The notes: generated from the letters alone by a model not told the origin. DNA of 55,306 nucleotides from an uncultured Faecalitalea sp. (GCA_946408025.1 CAMJQJ010000004.1:1-55306), one strand, 5' to 3'; numbered from the stretch's first letter, positions 1 through 9,640 are shown. Translations and numbers: made by a program.

Positions 1-120
1 AAAGATTTGTATCAATTAGATACCTTGTCAATGGGTATGTCTAATGATTATGAACTTGCAATCAAGCATGGTTCTAACACTGTCCGAATCGGATCTGCAA
101 TATTTGGAGCACGTAACTAA
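1..120 (+). CDS. yggS: YggS/PROSC-type pyridoxal phosphate homeostasis protein, C-terminal end (partial)
   Basis: Only the last 39 codons are in the window; the start lies to the left. The visible end contains [17 protein letters not shown] followed by VRIGSAIFG, the typical C-terminal signature of YggS/YlmE/PROSC, a fold-type III PLP-binding protein that buffers pyridoxal phosphate in the cytoplasm. The GS-x-x-VRIG segment contributes to the phosphate-binding pocket in this family. The stop is followed at once by a terminator hairpin, so this is the last gene of its transcript. The family call rests on a short but very characteristic stretch. Confidence 0.85.
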   Translation, partial: KDLYQLDTLSMGMSNDYELAIKHGSNTVRIGSAIFGARN

Positions 121-134
121 AGTGCTCTTTTTTT
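107..134 (+). terminator. Intrinsic terminator after yggS
   Basis: GAGCAC (107-112) pairs with GTGCTC (122-127) and is followed by a run of T. The left arm lies inside the last codons of the yggS-like gene. Confidence 0.8.
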
Positions 135-176
135 CATTCACATAATTATCACACACCTATTTTATAAAATAACTAC

Positions 177-881
177 ATGAAACATAGAAAGAATAAATTT
201 TATACAGGAAAAATTATCTTAACGCTATTGGTTGTTTTCGCTTTGATATTCTCTGGATATTTTGGATACAGTTTATTTCGTGAACACCAATATATTGCTA
301 CCATTGTGATTGATCCAGGGCATGGAGGATATGATGTAGGATCTATTGGATATGATGGAAGTTATGAAAAAGATTTGACACTTTCAATCGCTCTTCGAAC
401 AGGAAGAAAACTAAAACAATTAAATCCTGATATCAATGTGGTATACACTCGATCGGATGATACTGTTGATTGGGCAGATAACGAAGAAGATGATTTAATT
501 GGTCGTGTTATTTTTGCAAATGAACAAAATGCAGATTTTTTTCTCTCTATCCATTTAAACGCAAGTGAAAATACATCAGCATATGGATATAATGCCTTTA
601 TCCGTTCAAATGATCCTGTAAGTGAAACCATTGCAAATTCAATGGATAACAATTTAACCAATGAAGGATGGCTATATAATCGTGGTTTAGAATATACAGA
701 CTCTTCTCCTTTATATGTCGTAGATAATTTAGATATTCCTTCCATATTATTTGAGGTTGGTTTTATCACAAATCCTCAAGAATGTGAAGATCTTCAAAAA
801 ACTTCCAATCAGGAACTTATCGCAGAATGCATTGCAAATGCCTATAATGATTATATTGTTAGAACCATAGAAGAAAAATAA
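177..881 (+). CDS. N-acetylmuramoyl-L-alanine amidase (Amidase_3, CwlD/AmiC type), membrane-anchored
   Basis: A 234-residue zinc amidase expected to cut the bond between N-acetylmuramic acid and L-alanine in peptidoglycan, outside the membrane. Residues 12-34 form one hydrophobic segment, probably an uncleaved anchor or signal. The catalytic domain begins at IDPGHGG. The zinc ligands visible are His49 (DPGHGG), Glu64 (YEKDLTL) and His126 (SIHLNAS), and the catalytic Glu193 lies in LFEVGF. There is no added SH3 or LysM wall-binding domain. It is a plus-strand gene on an arm where most genes run minus, and it is bounded by terminators on both sides, so it is probably a single-gene unit. No strong ribosome binding site is visible. 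Which of septum cleavage, turnover or cortex processing it serves cannot be told. Confidence 0.88.
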   Translation: MKHRKNKFYTGKIILTLLVVFALIFSGYFGYSLFREHQYIATIVIDPGHGGYDVGSIGYDGSYEKDLTLSIALRTGRKLKQLNPDINVVYTRSDDTVDWADNEEDDLIGRVIFANEQNADFFLSIHLNASENTSAYGYNAFIRSNDPVSETIANSMDNNLTNEGWLYNRGLEYTDSSPLYVVDNLDIPSILFEVGFITNPQECEDLQKTSNQELIAECIANAYNDYIVRTIEEK

Positions 882-928
882 AGAGATGTTATCTAATAAA
901 ACTATAGATAACATCTCTTAAAATTTTT
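882..928. terminator. Bidirectional terminator between convergent genes
   Basis: A long inverted repeat, AGAGATGTTATCT (882-894) and AGATAACATCTCT (906-918), has T-rich flanks on both strands. It can stop both the amidase transcript and the converging CNNM-family transcript. Confidence 0.85.
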
Positions 929-2174
929 ACGGAAGTCTTAAACAAATATCTTCAATACGATTTTTTTCAATTGCTTTTACTTGTAGTTTCGTACCATCTT
1001 CCAATTCAATTTCATCATTTACCTCTGGAAGCCTTCCTAACTTGTCAATAACAAAACCACCAATAGAATCAAAATCTTCACTATCCAAATCCAAATCTAA
1101 AGCATCATTTAAATCATGTAAACTAATAAATCCTTTAACTTCATATGTTTTATCGTCAATTTTCTGAATATTCTTTTCTTCATGGACATCATACTCATCG
1201 TGGACATCTCCTACGATTTCTTCAATTATGTCCTCTAAAGTAATGATTCCTGCCATTTCACCATATTCATCCATTACAATAGCTAGATTAAAAGTTGCGT
1301 TTTTCATATCCAGCAATAATTCAGATACAGGTTTATTCTCATATGTAAAATATGGTTTTCTTAATATATCCTCAATCTTAAAATGATTAAAATCACGATA
1401 TAATAAAAGATCTTTCATATTAACCAAACCGACAATATTATCAATTGAATCTTTATAAATTGGAATACGAGTAAATTGTTCTTCCCTAAAGATATCAATT
1501 AAGTCTTCATACGAACTAGTAATATCCGCCATGACAACACGAACTCTTGGAACCATAACTTCTCTTGCTTTCGCATCACCTAAATCGAAAACATTATTGA
1601 TCATTTCCTTTTCATCTTCTTCAATAACACCTTCTTCATGTGAAACATCAACAATTGTACGAAGCTCACTTTCTGTCATAGATGGATTAGACTTATTCTT
1701 ATTAACACCAAAAATTTTTAAAATTACTTTACTAAATAAGTTGATAAAGAAAATGACTGGAGTCAATACTGTCATTAACATTTTAATAATTGGAGCATAA
1801 ATCAATGCCATTTTTTCCGAATGATCTGTAGCTAATGTTTTAGGAGTAATCTCTCCAAAAACCAGGATCAATAAGGTAATGAGAAATGTTGCAATACTAA
1901 CTGCAGCTCCACCAAAATTATAAGCAATCGTAGCAGTAATACTTGCAGCAAATGTATTTACTAAATTATTACCAATTAAAATAGCACTTAACATCTTAGC
2001 TTGATTATCATAAATATCAAGAACCATTTTTGCTCTTGAATTACCTTCATCACTCAAAGTGCGCATTCGAATTTTATTAACAGCAACTAAGCTGGTTTCT
2101 GCTGAAGAAAAAAATCCTGACAACAACAATAATATAACTAATATAAATATTTGAATCCCTATTTCCGAGTCCAT
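927..2174 (-). CDS. CNNM/CorC family membrane protein (DUF21 plus CBS pair plus CorC_HlyC domain)
   Basis: A 415-residue protein with the layout of the hemolysin C/CNNM family. An N-terminal DUF21 membrane domain has about four hydrophobic segments in residues 1-150. A tandem CBS pair lies at roughly 200-325 (it opens at VMVPRVRVV and includes AIVMDEYGEMAGIITLEDI). A C-terminal CorC_HlyC domain covers roughly 340-415 (GFVIDKLGRLP). Characterised relatives take part in magnesium or cobalt efflux; the name hemolysin is historical. The start is preceded by AGGAGG four bases upstream. It lies 46 bases after the lipid kinase gene on the same strand, and a TATAAT (2220-2215, minus strand) in that gap could give it its own promoter. 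The substrate is not deducible from sequence. Confidence 0.88.
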   Translation of the reverse strand: MDSEIGIQIFILVILLLLSGFFSSAETSLVAVNKIRMRTLSDEGNSRAKMVLDIYDNQAKMLSAILIGNNLVNTFAASITATIAYNFGGAAVSIATFLITLLILVFGEITPKTLATDHSEKMALIYAPIIKMLMTVLTPVIFFINLFSKVILKIFGVNKNKSNPSMTESELRTIVDVSHEEGVIEEDEKEMINNVFDLGDAKAREVMVPRVRVVMADITSSYEDLIDIFREEQFTRIPIYKDSIDNIVGLVNMKDLLLYRDFNHFKIEDILRKPYFTYENKPVSELLLDMKNATFNLAIVMDEYGEMAGIITLEDIIEEIVGDVHDEYDVHEEKNIQKIDDKTYEVKGFISLHDLNDALDLDLDSEDFDSIGGFVIDKLGRLPEVNDEIELEDGTKLQVKAIEKNRIEDICLRLP

Positions 2175-2220
2175 ATTTCCTCCTATATATATATTAAATT
2201 TAGCTTATTCTATCATTATA

Positions 2221-3120
2221 CTATTTTCTTGGCAATAGAAGTTGAATAGCTCCAGGCAAAATTTCAACAGTTGGATTTTTCATTGAACGTATTTCCCCAT
2301 CTAAATTTACATCCACATCTTTATTATTTGTATCCATATGAATAGCTTTTCCTTTTTTCATTTCTACTATTTCTGAATAATTTACATGCAGTCCTTTTTC
2401 ATATTTTTTTGCTAAACCAACAATTTGTGTTCGTTTTACATTTCGAATCATACAAACATCGATTTTTCCATCATCAATTCTAGCATCGGGACATGGTTTA
2501 TATCCGCCTCCATAATATTTTCCATTACAAAAAACAACAAAAGTATACTTGTCACTAGGATATTTTTTATCATCAATTTGTATTCTATATTCCTGCGCTA
2601 ATGGTTTAGAAAGACTCGCCAACATTCCTAAATAATATGGAACAATTCCTCCAACAGAAATCTTATCTCTAAAATGATTAACGTGTTTTGCAACATTTAC
2701 ATCAAAACCAAAAGATACAGTATTAATCGCATATTCTCCGTTTACTTTTAACAAATCACAATTTTGTTTAACCGGCTCATTATATCGTGATAAATCAAAA
2801 AAATCATTTTTTTGATAACCTTTCAATGATTTTATAAAATCATTTCCGGTTCCAATTGGAATGATTGAAAGACTAATATGTTTGCATCCTGCCATTCCAT
2901 TTACTATTTCGTGTAGTGTTCCATCTCCCCCACATGCAAAAATATGTACAGGTTCAGTTGTATTTAATGCATATTTTTGAGTTATATGTGTCGCATGGCC
3001 TGGAAATTTTGTCTTTTCAATTATGATTCTTTTTCCTTGAAAATGCTCTTTAATTTCATTCATTAAATGATATTGATCATTCCTACCTGAATTTGGATTT
3101 ACGATAAATACATCTTTCAT
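2221..3120 (-). CDS. Diacylglycerol/lipid kinase family protein (DgkB/YegS type)
   Basis: A 299-residue soluble lipid kinase of the DAGK catalytic family. The motifs seen in order are FIVNPNSG near the N-terminus, GGDGTLHEIVNG, PIGTGNDF and a C-terminal DVNLDGE. These form the nucleotide-binding and catalytic core that phosphorylates diacylglycerol or a related lipid, returning it to phosphatidic acid. In Gram-positives DgkB recycles the diacylglycerol released by lipoteichoic acid synthesis. The start at 3120 was chosen because GTGAGGT lies 7-13 bases upstream and the protein then begins MKDVFIVNPNSG, as in relatives; a longer reading frame upstream has no ribosome site. It is divergent from the MalY-like gene. 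Confidence 0.87.
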   Translation of the reverse strand: MKDVFIVNPNSGRNDQYHLMNEIKEHFQGKRIIIEKTKFPGHATHITQKYALNTTEPVHIFACGGDGTLHEIVNGMAGCKHISLSIIPIGTGNDFIKSLKGYQKNDFFDLSRYNEPVKQNCDLLKVNGEYAINTVSFGFDVNVAKHVNHFRDKISVGGIVPYYLGMLASLSKPLAQEYRIQIDDKKYPSDKYTFVVFCNGKYYGGGYKPCPDARIDDGKIDVCMIRNVKRTQIVGLAKKYEKGLHVNYSEIVEMKKGKAIHMDTNNKDVDVNLDGEIRSMKNPTVEILPGAIQLLLPRK

Positions 3121-3171
3121 TTTATTTACCTCACTATATTTATACTTTATCACAAATAATTTGAATTGCGT

Positions 3172-3177
3172 TATAAT
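3172..3177 (+). promoter_or_regulatory. Candidate -10 box for the MalY/PatB-like gene
   Basis: TATAAT lies 28 bases before the start codon and 14 bases before the AAAGGAG ribosome site. No good -35 box is seen. Confidence 0.4.
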
Positions 3178-3204
3178 TATTATGTTTATCAAAGGAGAAC
3201 TAAT

Positions 3205-4407
3205 ATGAAATTTGATTTTAATGAAATAATTGAACGAAGTGGCAAAGATGCTATTGCAATCGATGGAATCGGAAAAAGTCCAACAGGCCCTAAAAAGCCC
3301 AAGAAAGATTTTGATTTCATTCCTATGTGGGTTGCTGATATGAATTTTAAAACTGCTCCTTCTATTTTAGAAGCAGTTCAAAATAGGCTAAAACATCCAT
3401 TATTTGGTTATTTCGAAAATAGTGATGAATATTATAATGCAATTATTAGCTGGCATAAAATACATCATAATTCAGACATAAAAAAAGAAAATATTGGTTA
3501 TGAAAATGGAGTTTTGGGAGGATTGATCAGTGCTTTAGAAGCTTTTACTGCTCCTGGAGACTATGTATTACTGCATTCTCCTTGTTACATTGGATTTACT
3601 AATTCCATTAAAAATGCTGGACGAAATATCATTTACTCAAATTTGATCCAGGATGAAGATGGGATATGGCGTATGAATTATCAGGATATGGATCAAAAAA
3701 TTAAACAATATAAAATACATTTTGTTGTTTTCTGTTCTCCACACAATCCTTGTGGACGTGTTTGGACCAAAGACGAACTAACAAAAGCTATGGAAATTTA
3801 TAAACAAAATGATTGTATTGTTGTTTCAGATGAAATATGGTCTGATATTATTTTGAATGATAACAAACATATTCCACTACAATCAATCAATGAAGATGCT
3901 AAAAAGAGAACAATTGCTCTTTATGCTCCAAGCAAGACATTTAACCTAGCTGGATTGATTGGAAGTTATCATGTAATTTATAATTCTTATATTAAAGATA
4001 GAGTCAGAGCTCAATCTAGTAAATCACATTATAATTCAATGAATGTCTTAAGTATGCATGCTCTTATAGGCGCCTATAGCAATACAGGAAAAGAATGGAA
4101 AGATGAATTAAACCAAGTCATATCAAAAAATGTGGACTACGCTATCCATTTTATCAATAGTGAACTGAAAGGGGTTCAATGTACAAGACCAGAAGGAACT
4201 TACATGTTGTTTATTGATTGTAAAGAATACCTTGAATCAACCAATAAAACGCTTGAAGATGTATTAAATTCTGGATGGGATGTTGGTATCGGTTGGCAAG
4301 ACGGAAGACAATTTTTAGGAAATACACATATTCGTATTAATCTTGCTCTTCCTCTAACGAAAGTAAAAGAAGCATTTGATCGTATGAAAAAATATGTATT
4401 TATATAA
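3205..4407 (+). CDS. PLP-dependent C-S lyase/aminotransferase, MalY/PatB family
   Basis: A 400-residue fold-type I aminotransferase-like enzyme. MWVADMNFKT near the N-terminus is the typical MalY/PatB opening, and SPHNPCGRVW and VVSDEIWSD are the conserved substrate and cofactor regions. The PLP-binding lysine lies in YAPSKTFNLAGL. Relatives cleave cystathionine or other cysteine S-conjugates to a thiol, pyruvate and ammonia. The start at 3205 has AAAGGAG at 3191-3197; an upstream in-frame ATG at 3166 lacks a ribosome site and overlaps the divergent promoter region. Its neighbours do not indicate a pathway, so a true cystathionine beta-lyase role is likely but not proven. Confidence 0.87.
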   Translation: MKFDFNEIIERSGKDAIAIDGIGKSPTGPKKPKKDFDFIPMWVADMNFKTAPSILEAVQNRLKHPLFGYFENSDEYYNAIISWHKIHHNSDIKKENIGYENGVLGGLISALEAFTAPGDYVLLHSPCYIGFTNSIKNAGRNIIYSNLIQDEDGIWRMNYQDMDQKIKQYKIHFVVFCSPHNPCGRVWTKDELTKAMEIYKQNDCIVVSDEIWSDIILNDNKHIPLQSINEDAKKRTIALYAPSKTFNLAGLIGSYHVIYNSYIKDRVRAQSSKSHYNSMNVLSMHALIGAYSNTGKEWKDELNQVISKNVDYAIHFINSELKGVQCTRPEGTYMLFIDCKEYLESTNKTLEDVLNSGWDVGIGWQDGRQFLGNTHIRINLALPLTKVKEAFDRMKKYVFI

Positions 4408-4411
4408 AAAA

Positions 4412-4437
4412 AGGATCTATTTTGAAAAATAGATCCT
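4412..4437. terminator. Bidirectional terminator, contains the stop codon of the HD gene
   Basis: AGGATCTATTT (4412-4422) pairs with AAATAGATCCT (4427-4437), with A-rich and T-rich flanks on both sides. The minus-strand HD gene ends inside the left arm (TAG at 4419-4417). Confidence 0.85.
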
Positions 4438-5601
4438 CATTTTTGTTTGAGCTTTCATTTTTAATAAAGCTTTTACAATCTCACTACATTGAGATAATGG
4501 TCTCAATTCATTTTTTTGCGTTAATATCCAAATTGTCTGTTTATTTTCTTTTTCCTGATAAGGAAGATATGCTTTAGAAGAACTTCTAGTTTTTAAGAAG
4601 TAATATTCTTTATTTTCTATACGATCCAACACTACTTTTTCTTCTTCAATGCTTGGATCTTCGATCCATCCAAACAAATGTCTATCCAATATCCTTGTCG
4701 CAAAATCTCTTAAAATATCATCTTTACTAAAAAGAGCTTGTTGAAATCCATAGAACATACGACATTCATCCATCAAGATAAACTCTTCATTTGTAATGAT
4801 ATGCCCTTCTCTAAAAATTTCAAATACATCAATAGTTTCATTAATTTCTTTGTATCTTTTAAAGAATAATTCAATCAGAATTTCATATGATTTTGCATCT
4901 GGATGAAGATATACCTGCCAATACATATGATATCTAGCCATAATATAATCCTCTACACTATGCATACCGCTTTCTTTGATACATAGTTTTTCCTCTTTGA
5001 CTCGAATCGTTCTTAAAATTCTTTCCAAATCAAAAGTACCATAGCTAGTTCCTGTTTCATAGGCATCTCTTAACAAATAATCCATTCGATCCGCATCTAA
5101 TTGAGAACTGATAATCTGATTTAATACTTCTTTTTCATGTCTATGTTCAATGATCATAGCTACTTTTTGAGGCAAATCTTTATGAGCTTTTATCAAACAC
5201 TTATGAACTTCTGTATTTGGATCCAAAATTAAATCTACTGTAATTTCCTCGTGATTTCGATAGGTTATTTTTTCGAAAAAATGTGAAAATGGTCCATGTC
5301 CTAAATCATGTAATAACGCTGCACAAAGAACTTGTATTCTTTCAAATTCATTAATAGATTCGCAAATTGAAGGAATTTCACTTGTCATACGGCGAACTAT
5401 TTCATATACACCTAAACTATGTGCAAAACGAGAATGTTCTGCAGTATGATACACTTGAAAATCGCCTCCAAGCTGATGAATTCTATGTAATCTCTGAAAT
5501 TCCCTAGAATTGATACAATCCCAAATCACCTGATATTCTACATGAATATATCCATGAATAGGATCTCTTAATACTTTTATTTCATTTGTTCTATCAAACA
5601 T
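4417..5601 (-). CDS. HD-domain phosphohydrolase (YwfO/dNTPase-like)
   Basis: A 394-residue HD-superfamily protein. It opens with LRDPIHGYI, and the metal site is carried by HSRFAHSLGV and LLHDLGHGPFSHFFE. Relatives include the B. subtilis YwfO-type and dGTPase-like enzymes that remove triphosphate from (d)NTPs. The start at 5601 is preferred over an ATG at 5607 because GGAG (5613-5610) is 8 bases from the former and only 2 from the latter. The gene overlaps the preceding nudix gene by 25 bases and is the last of the pth-mfd-rqcP-nudix-HD unit. Pairing with a nudix hydrolase fits nucleotide-pool maintenance; the exact substrate is unknown. Confidence 0.82.
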   Translation of the reverse strand: MFDRTNEIKVLRDPIHGYIHVEYQVIWDCINSREFQRLHRIHQLGGDFQVYHTAEHSRFAHSLGVYEIVRRMTSEIPSICESINEFERIQVLCAALLHDLGHGPFSHFFEKITYRNHEEITVDLILDPNTEVHKCLIKAHKDLPQKVAMIIEHRHEKEVLNQIISSQLDADRMDYLLRDAYETGTSYGTFDLERILRTIRVKEEKLCIKESGMHSVEDYIMARYHMYWQVYLHPDAKSYEILIELFFKRYKEINETIDVFEIFREGHIITNEEFILMDECRMFYGFQQALFSKDDILRDFATRILDRHLFGWIEDPSIEEEKVVLDRIENKEYYFLKTRSSSKAYLPYQEKENKQTIWILTQKNELRPLSQCSEIVKALLKMKAQTKMRIYFSK

Positions 5602-5981
5602 GGCCATTTCTCCTTTAGTTTCTCTACAAGAATCTTATCGGATTCAAAAAAGTCATGATCATAGATATGTTCTGGTGTAGTCCAAATAAACTGAGAATGT
5701 ACTTTAGGTTTATCTGGAATCTTTTTACTGGAACAAACAAAACATGTTAAATGAATGGTTTTTCCATCTTGATAATCTATACTTTCTTCAAGAAACTGAA
5801 TATTTTCAATTGTGATACCACATTCTTCTTTCCATTCACGAATCAACGCTTCTTTTAAAGTTTCTTTGTTCTCTACTTTCCCACCTGGAAATTCAAATTT
5901 TCCTTTTGCACTTCCATAATTTCTTTGTGCTATCATAACTTTTTTATTGTGAATCAAAGCACCACAAACGACCTCAATCAT
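5577..5981 (-). CDS. Nudix hydrolase, MutT-like (8-oxo-dGTP diphosphatase type)
   Basis: A 134-residue Nudix protein. It starts MIEVVCGALI, and the complete Nudix box reads GGKVENKETLKEALIREWKE then ECGI, matching GX5EX7REUXEEXGU with no missing residue. The FPGGK segment and overall length fit MutT-like enzymes that hydrolyse oxidised dGTP to the monophosphate. The ribosome site AGAGGA lies upstream inside the end of rqcP, whose stop codon overlaps this gene by 8 bases. Translation coupling to rqcP and to the HD gene is likely. The substrate is inferred from family only. Confidence 0.85.
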   Translation of the reverse strand: MIEVVCGALIHNKKVMIAQRNYGSAKGKFEFPGGKVENKETLKEALIREWKEECGITIENIQFLEESIDYQDGKTIHLTCFVCSSKKIPDKPKVHSQFIWTTPEHIYDHDFFESDKILVEKLKEKWPCLIEQMK

Positions 5982-6243
5982 TTTCTTCCTCTATTTTTTC
6001 TTCTTTTATCACTTCAAATAATAAAGCTGCATTTTGTTTAGACACTTGTTTTTGAATATCTATTACTTTTATTTCTAAGATACGTGATCCAAAACGCAAA
6101 CGAATTTGATCTCCTATTTTTATTTCTGTACTTGGCTTTGCGATTCTATCATTGACCCAAATACGTCCAGCTAAAGCCAATTCCTTAGCAGCTTCTCTTC
6201 TTTTTAATATCCTGGCTGTCTTCAAATATTTATCTAGACGCAT
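5974..6243 (-). CDS. rqcP: RqcP/HslR-type S4 RNA-binding protein
   Basis: An 89-residue protein with one S4 domain covering nearly its whole length (MRLDKYLKTARILKRREAAK then GRIWVND). In B. subtilis the homologue RqcP (YabO) works with RqcH on obstructed 50S subunits to add C-terminal alanine tails in ribosome-associated quality control. The start at 6243 is chosen because GGAG (6254-6251) is 7 bases away; the ATG at 6249 is only 1 base away. It overlaps the end of mfd by 14 bases. The pth-mfd-rqcP order resembles the B. subtilis cluster around yabO, which supports the call over other S4 proteins. Confidence 0.85.
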   Translation of the reverse strand: MRLDKYLKTARILKRREAAKELALAGRIWVNDRIAKPSTEIKIGDQIRLRFGSRILEIKVIDIQKQVSKQNAALLFEVIKEEKIEEEND

Positions 6244-9200
6244 AATCATTCTCCTGTAAATTTTGAATTACTTTATTTAATAAATCTGTATATTTCTTTT
6301 TCTTCATAATTGAAATCTCAATCATTCCATTGGTTAATCGTAATCCAATCTTGGGACTAATTTCATTCATAGCTTCAAATAATTTTACGCCATTACAATG
6401 TTTCGTCCATATTTCATTCATAGTTATAATAACTTGTGTATCATTTTCTTTCAAATTCTTTACTCCAGGCATATTCACAAACAAATCTAATTTCTTATGC
6501 TCAAATAGTAGCTTAACTTGTTTTGGAATCTTACCAAACAAATCTTTGATACGATTTTGATAGGCATCCAACTCTTTTAAAGATGAAATCTTACTGATTG
6601 TTTGATACATTTCAAGTTTATCACCATCATTGTCCGTAAACTGCTCCGGTATAAATCCATCTAAAGACACATTAGCATATTTTAATTCTTTCTTTGGCTC
6701 AATTGGTTTACCTTGTTTTCTAGCTATCGCATTTGATAACAATTCAAGATACATATCTAAACCAACTTGATCAATAAACCCTGACTGACTTGCCCCCAAC
6801 ATGTCACCTGCTCCACGTATTGTTAGATCACGCATCGCAATCTTATATCCACTTCCTAGTTGGGTAAACTCTTTAATGGATTTTAATCTCTTTTGCGCAA
6901 TTTCGGTCAATTCTTTTTGAGGCTGTATCATTAAATAACAGTATCCAATTTTATCTCTTCGACCTACACGTCCACGGATCTGATACAACTGTGATAAACC
7001 AAAACGATCCGCATCTTCAATAATGATCGTATTCGCATTGGCAATATCCAATCCTGTTTCAATAATAGAAGTACAAACAAGAATTTTATATTTACCATTC
7101 GCAAAATCCACCATTGTATCTTCAATTTCTTCTTTATCCATTCGTCCATGTACGACTGCAACTCCCACATCTTTAAAATCTGCCTGTAAATTTTTAGCGG
7201 TTATATAGATGTTAGAGATACGATTATATAAATAGAAAACCTGCCCTCCACGAGATAATTCCCTTTGAATGATTTCTTTGATTACACTGCCTTTCTTTTC
7301 CATTACATATGTTTGTATTGGATGTCTTTGAGCTGGTGGTGTACTCAATTGTGAAATCGTACGAACACCAATTAATGACATTTGTAGTGTTCTAGGAATT
7401 GGCGTTGCACTTAATACAAGAACATCAATAGAATTTTTCATTTCTTTGATTTTTTCTTTGTGCTCCACACCAAATCGCTGTTCCTCATCAATGATCAAAA
7501 ATCCTAAATCTTTGTATTTAAAATTTTTATTAAGCAGTTTATGAGTACCGACAACAATATCGATCGTACCTGCTGCCAATCCTTTTTGAATATCCTTGAT
7601 TCTTGAATTTTCAACAAATCGATTCACCAAGGCTATATTCACACCAACATTTTCAAAACGTTTCTTTAATGTTTGATAATGCTGCATCGAAAGAATGGTC
7701 GTAGGACAAAGAAAAGCCACTTGTTTATTATTGGAAACTGCCTTAAAAGCACATCGCATCGCGACTTCGGTTTTACCAAAACCAACATCCCCACACAATA
7801 AATGATCCATTGGTTTCGGTTTTTCCATCTCTCTTTTTATTTCTTCCGTTGCCTGAATTTGATCTGGCGTTGCCTCATATTCAAAAGAATCTTCAAATTC
7901 TTTTTGAAGCGCATCATCCTTTGAAAAGGCAAAACCTATGTTTTCATTTCTAGCAGCATATAATTCAACTAATCGGCCTGCGATTTCTTCAACTTTTTGA
8001 TTTACTTTTTCCTTTGTCTTTTCCCATTTATTGCTGCCAAGCTGACTTAGCTGAACACCAACACCTTCTTTAGAAATATACTTTCTAACTAATTGGAATT
8101 GATTTAAAGGAACGAATAATTCATCTCCGCCTTTATAGACAATATGTAGATAGTCTTTAGTTTTATTATTTTGAACTCTTTGAACAATTCCTAAATATTG
8201 ACCAATTCCATAATGCTCATGTACAACATAATCATTTTTCTCTAACTCTAATACGTTTTCTAAAATTTGACCATCTTTAAATGTTTTCTGATATTTTGCT
8301 CGATGAATAGAACGATGAAATAATTCATATTTTGTATAAACACGTATATCTTCATAAACAAAGCCTTCATAAAAGATAGGATCAATAAATTCTACATTTA
8401 ATTTTAAATCGTCATTTTCCAATAATATATTCTGTATGTGTTTTTTATCTTCTTTCTCCAAGGCAAAATATACTTTTTCCTGTCCAATATCCTGTAAAAT
8501 ATTTAATATAGGTTGATTTGCTTTTTCCAATGGAAAAATATTGGATATGATAGGATGATCAAAATCCAAAAATTCATGAAATTCCAAAACATCTTGTTGT
8601 TTTAAAAGAACATAAAGATCATGAAACATCGTATATTTAGGTAAAGCCTTATAATCTTGAACAAGTTCCTGGATAAAAGAAATATTTTCTTCATTTAATT
8701 GTTTTGAATATTTTTCTACTTCTTCTTTAGAGCTTAAGATAACTTGCCCATCAAAATAATCTAAAATAGAATGACAAGGAATATAAGAATAATATCGATA
8801 TAAATAAGCATCTGTATCATGATTTTCCAAAGCTCGCATATCTGCTTCAATATGATCAATCAACATTTCTTTGGCATCATCGACCAAAGATTTTTTTTCT
8901 TTTTCAAGCTTTTCAAATACTGCTTTTTTAATTGTCTCGATTTGCTGATTAGTTAATAAAATATCAGTTGCCGGCCCAATTTCTACAGAATCTATTGAAC
9001 GAATGGTTCTCTGCGTTTGTTCATTAAAGAAACGAATTGATTCTATCTCCGTATCAAAGAATTCAATTCGAATAGGATAATCATATTCTAATGAGAAAAT
9101 ATCAATAATTCCACCTCGACAAGCATATGTACAAGGTTTATCAACATAATTCACTTTAACATAACCTGACTGATTTAAATGTGATCTTAACTCTTTCATA

Positions 9201-9634
9201 CTGCAGCTCTGATCCACTTTTAAATCAATTAAGTTTTCTTTAAAATATTCTACATCTGGTAAAAATCGTAACAGTGCAGCCGTATTACAAACAATCAACA
9301 TTGGTTCATCATTTCGAACAATTTTTGTCAACGCATAAATCATACCCTCTCGATCTTCAGGACTGGATGCGATGGATTGAACCCTTAAACTCTCTTCCAT
9401 GACAAAAAGCAGCACATTTTCCTCTAACATAGATAATCTTTGGAACAATTGCTGCGCTTCATAGCGATTCTTTTTGACTATGAGTCGTGATTTGTGATCT
9501 TGTTTAAAGGCAGTTGCCAAAACAAGAGCTTCTTCCATATCAAATAAATTTCCTATATGATCTTGATTTAAAAGAATTTCTTTAACAACCTCATTGTCTT
9601 TCAACTTATCAAATATTACTTCCTGATTGTTCAT
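6230..9634 (-). CDS. mfd: Transcription-repair coupling factor Mfd
   Basis: An 1134-residue SF2 translocase that removes stalled RNA polymerase and recruits UvrA to the lesion. The N-terminal third is UvrB-like. The RNA-polymerase interaction (CarD-like) domain is recognisable at NDYVVHEHYGIGQYLG. The ATPase core has Walker A GDVGFGKTEVAMR, Walker B/DEAD-type DEEQRFG, motif III SATPIPRT and the QIRGRVGR motif. The C-terminal TRCF domain closes the protein. Its length is usual for the family. The ribosome site GGAG overlaps the stop codon of pth, only 3 bases from the ATG, so translation probably depends on coupling to pth. Confidence 0.97.
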   Translation of the reverse strand: MNNQEVIFDKLKDNEVVKEILLNQDHIGNLFDMEEALVLATAFKQDHKSRLIVKKNRYEAQQLFQRLSMLEENVLLFVMEESLRVQSIASSPEDREGMIYALTKIVRNDEPMLIVCNTAALLRFLPDVEYFKENLIDLKVDQSCSMKELRSHLNQSGYVKVNYVDKPCTYACRGGIIDIFSLEYDYPIRIEFFDTEIESIRFFNEQTQRTIRSIDSVEIGPATDILLTNQQIETIKKAVFEKLEKEKKSLVDDAKEMLIDHIEADMRALENHDTDAYLYRYYSYIPCHSILDYFDGQVILSSKEEVEKYSKQLNEENISFIQELVQDYKALPKYTMFHDLYVLLKQQDVLEFHEFLDFDHPIISNIFPLEKANQPILNILQDIGQEKVYFALEKEDKKHIQNILLENDDLKLNVEFIDPIFYEGFVYEDIRVYTKYELFHRSIHRAKYQKTFKDGQILENVLELEKNDYVVHEHYGIGQYLGIVQRVQNNKTKDYLHIVYKGGDELFVPLNQFQLVRKYISKEGVGVQLSQLGSNKWEKTKEKVNQKVEEIAGRLVELYAARNENIGFAFSKDDALQKEFEDSFEYEATPDQIQATEEIKREMEKPKPMDHLLCGDVGFGKTEVAMRCAFKAVSNNKQVAFLCPTTILSMQHYQTLKKRFENVGVNIALVNRFVENSRIKDIQKGLAAGTIDIVVGTHKLLNKNFKYKDLGFLIIDEEQRFGVEHKEKIKEMKNSIDVLVLSATPIPRTLQMSLIGVRTISQLSTPPAQRHPIQTYVMEKKGSVIKEIIQRELSRGGQVFYLYNRISNIYITAKNLQADFKDVGVAVVHGRMDKEEIEDTMVDFANGKYKILVCTSIIETGLDIANANTIIIEDADRFGLSQLYQIRGRVGRRDKIGYCYLMIQPQKELTEIAQKRLKSIKEFTQLGSGYKIAMRDLTIRGAGDMLGASQSGFIDQVGLDMYLELLSNAIARKQGKPIEPKKELKYANVSLDGFIPEQFTDNDGDKLEMYQTISKISSLKELDAYQNRIKDLFGKIPKQVKLLFEHKKLDLFVNMPGVKNLKENDTQVIITMNEIWTKHCNGVKLFEAMNEISPKIGLRLTNGMIEISIMKKKKYTDLLNKVIQNLQENDYASR

Positions 9635-9640
9635 ATTCTC

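Noticed and set aside
362-769. Minus-strand open frame opposite the amidase gene
   Set aside because: It lies wholly within a well-supported gene on the other strand, has no ribosome site and its translation resembles no protein.
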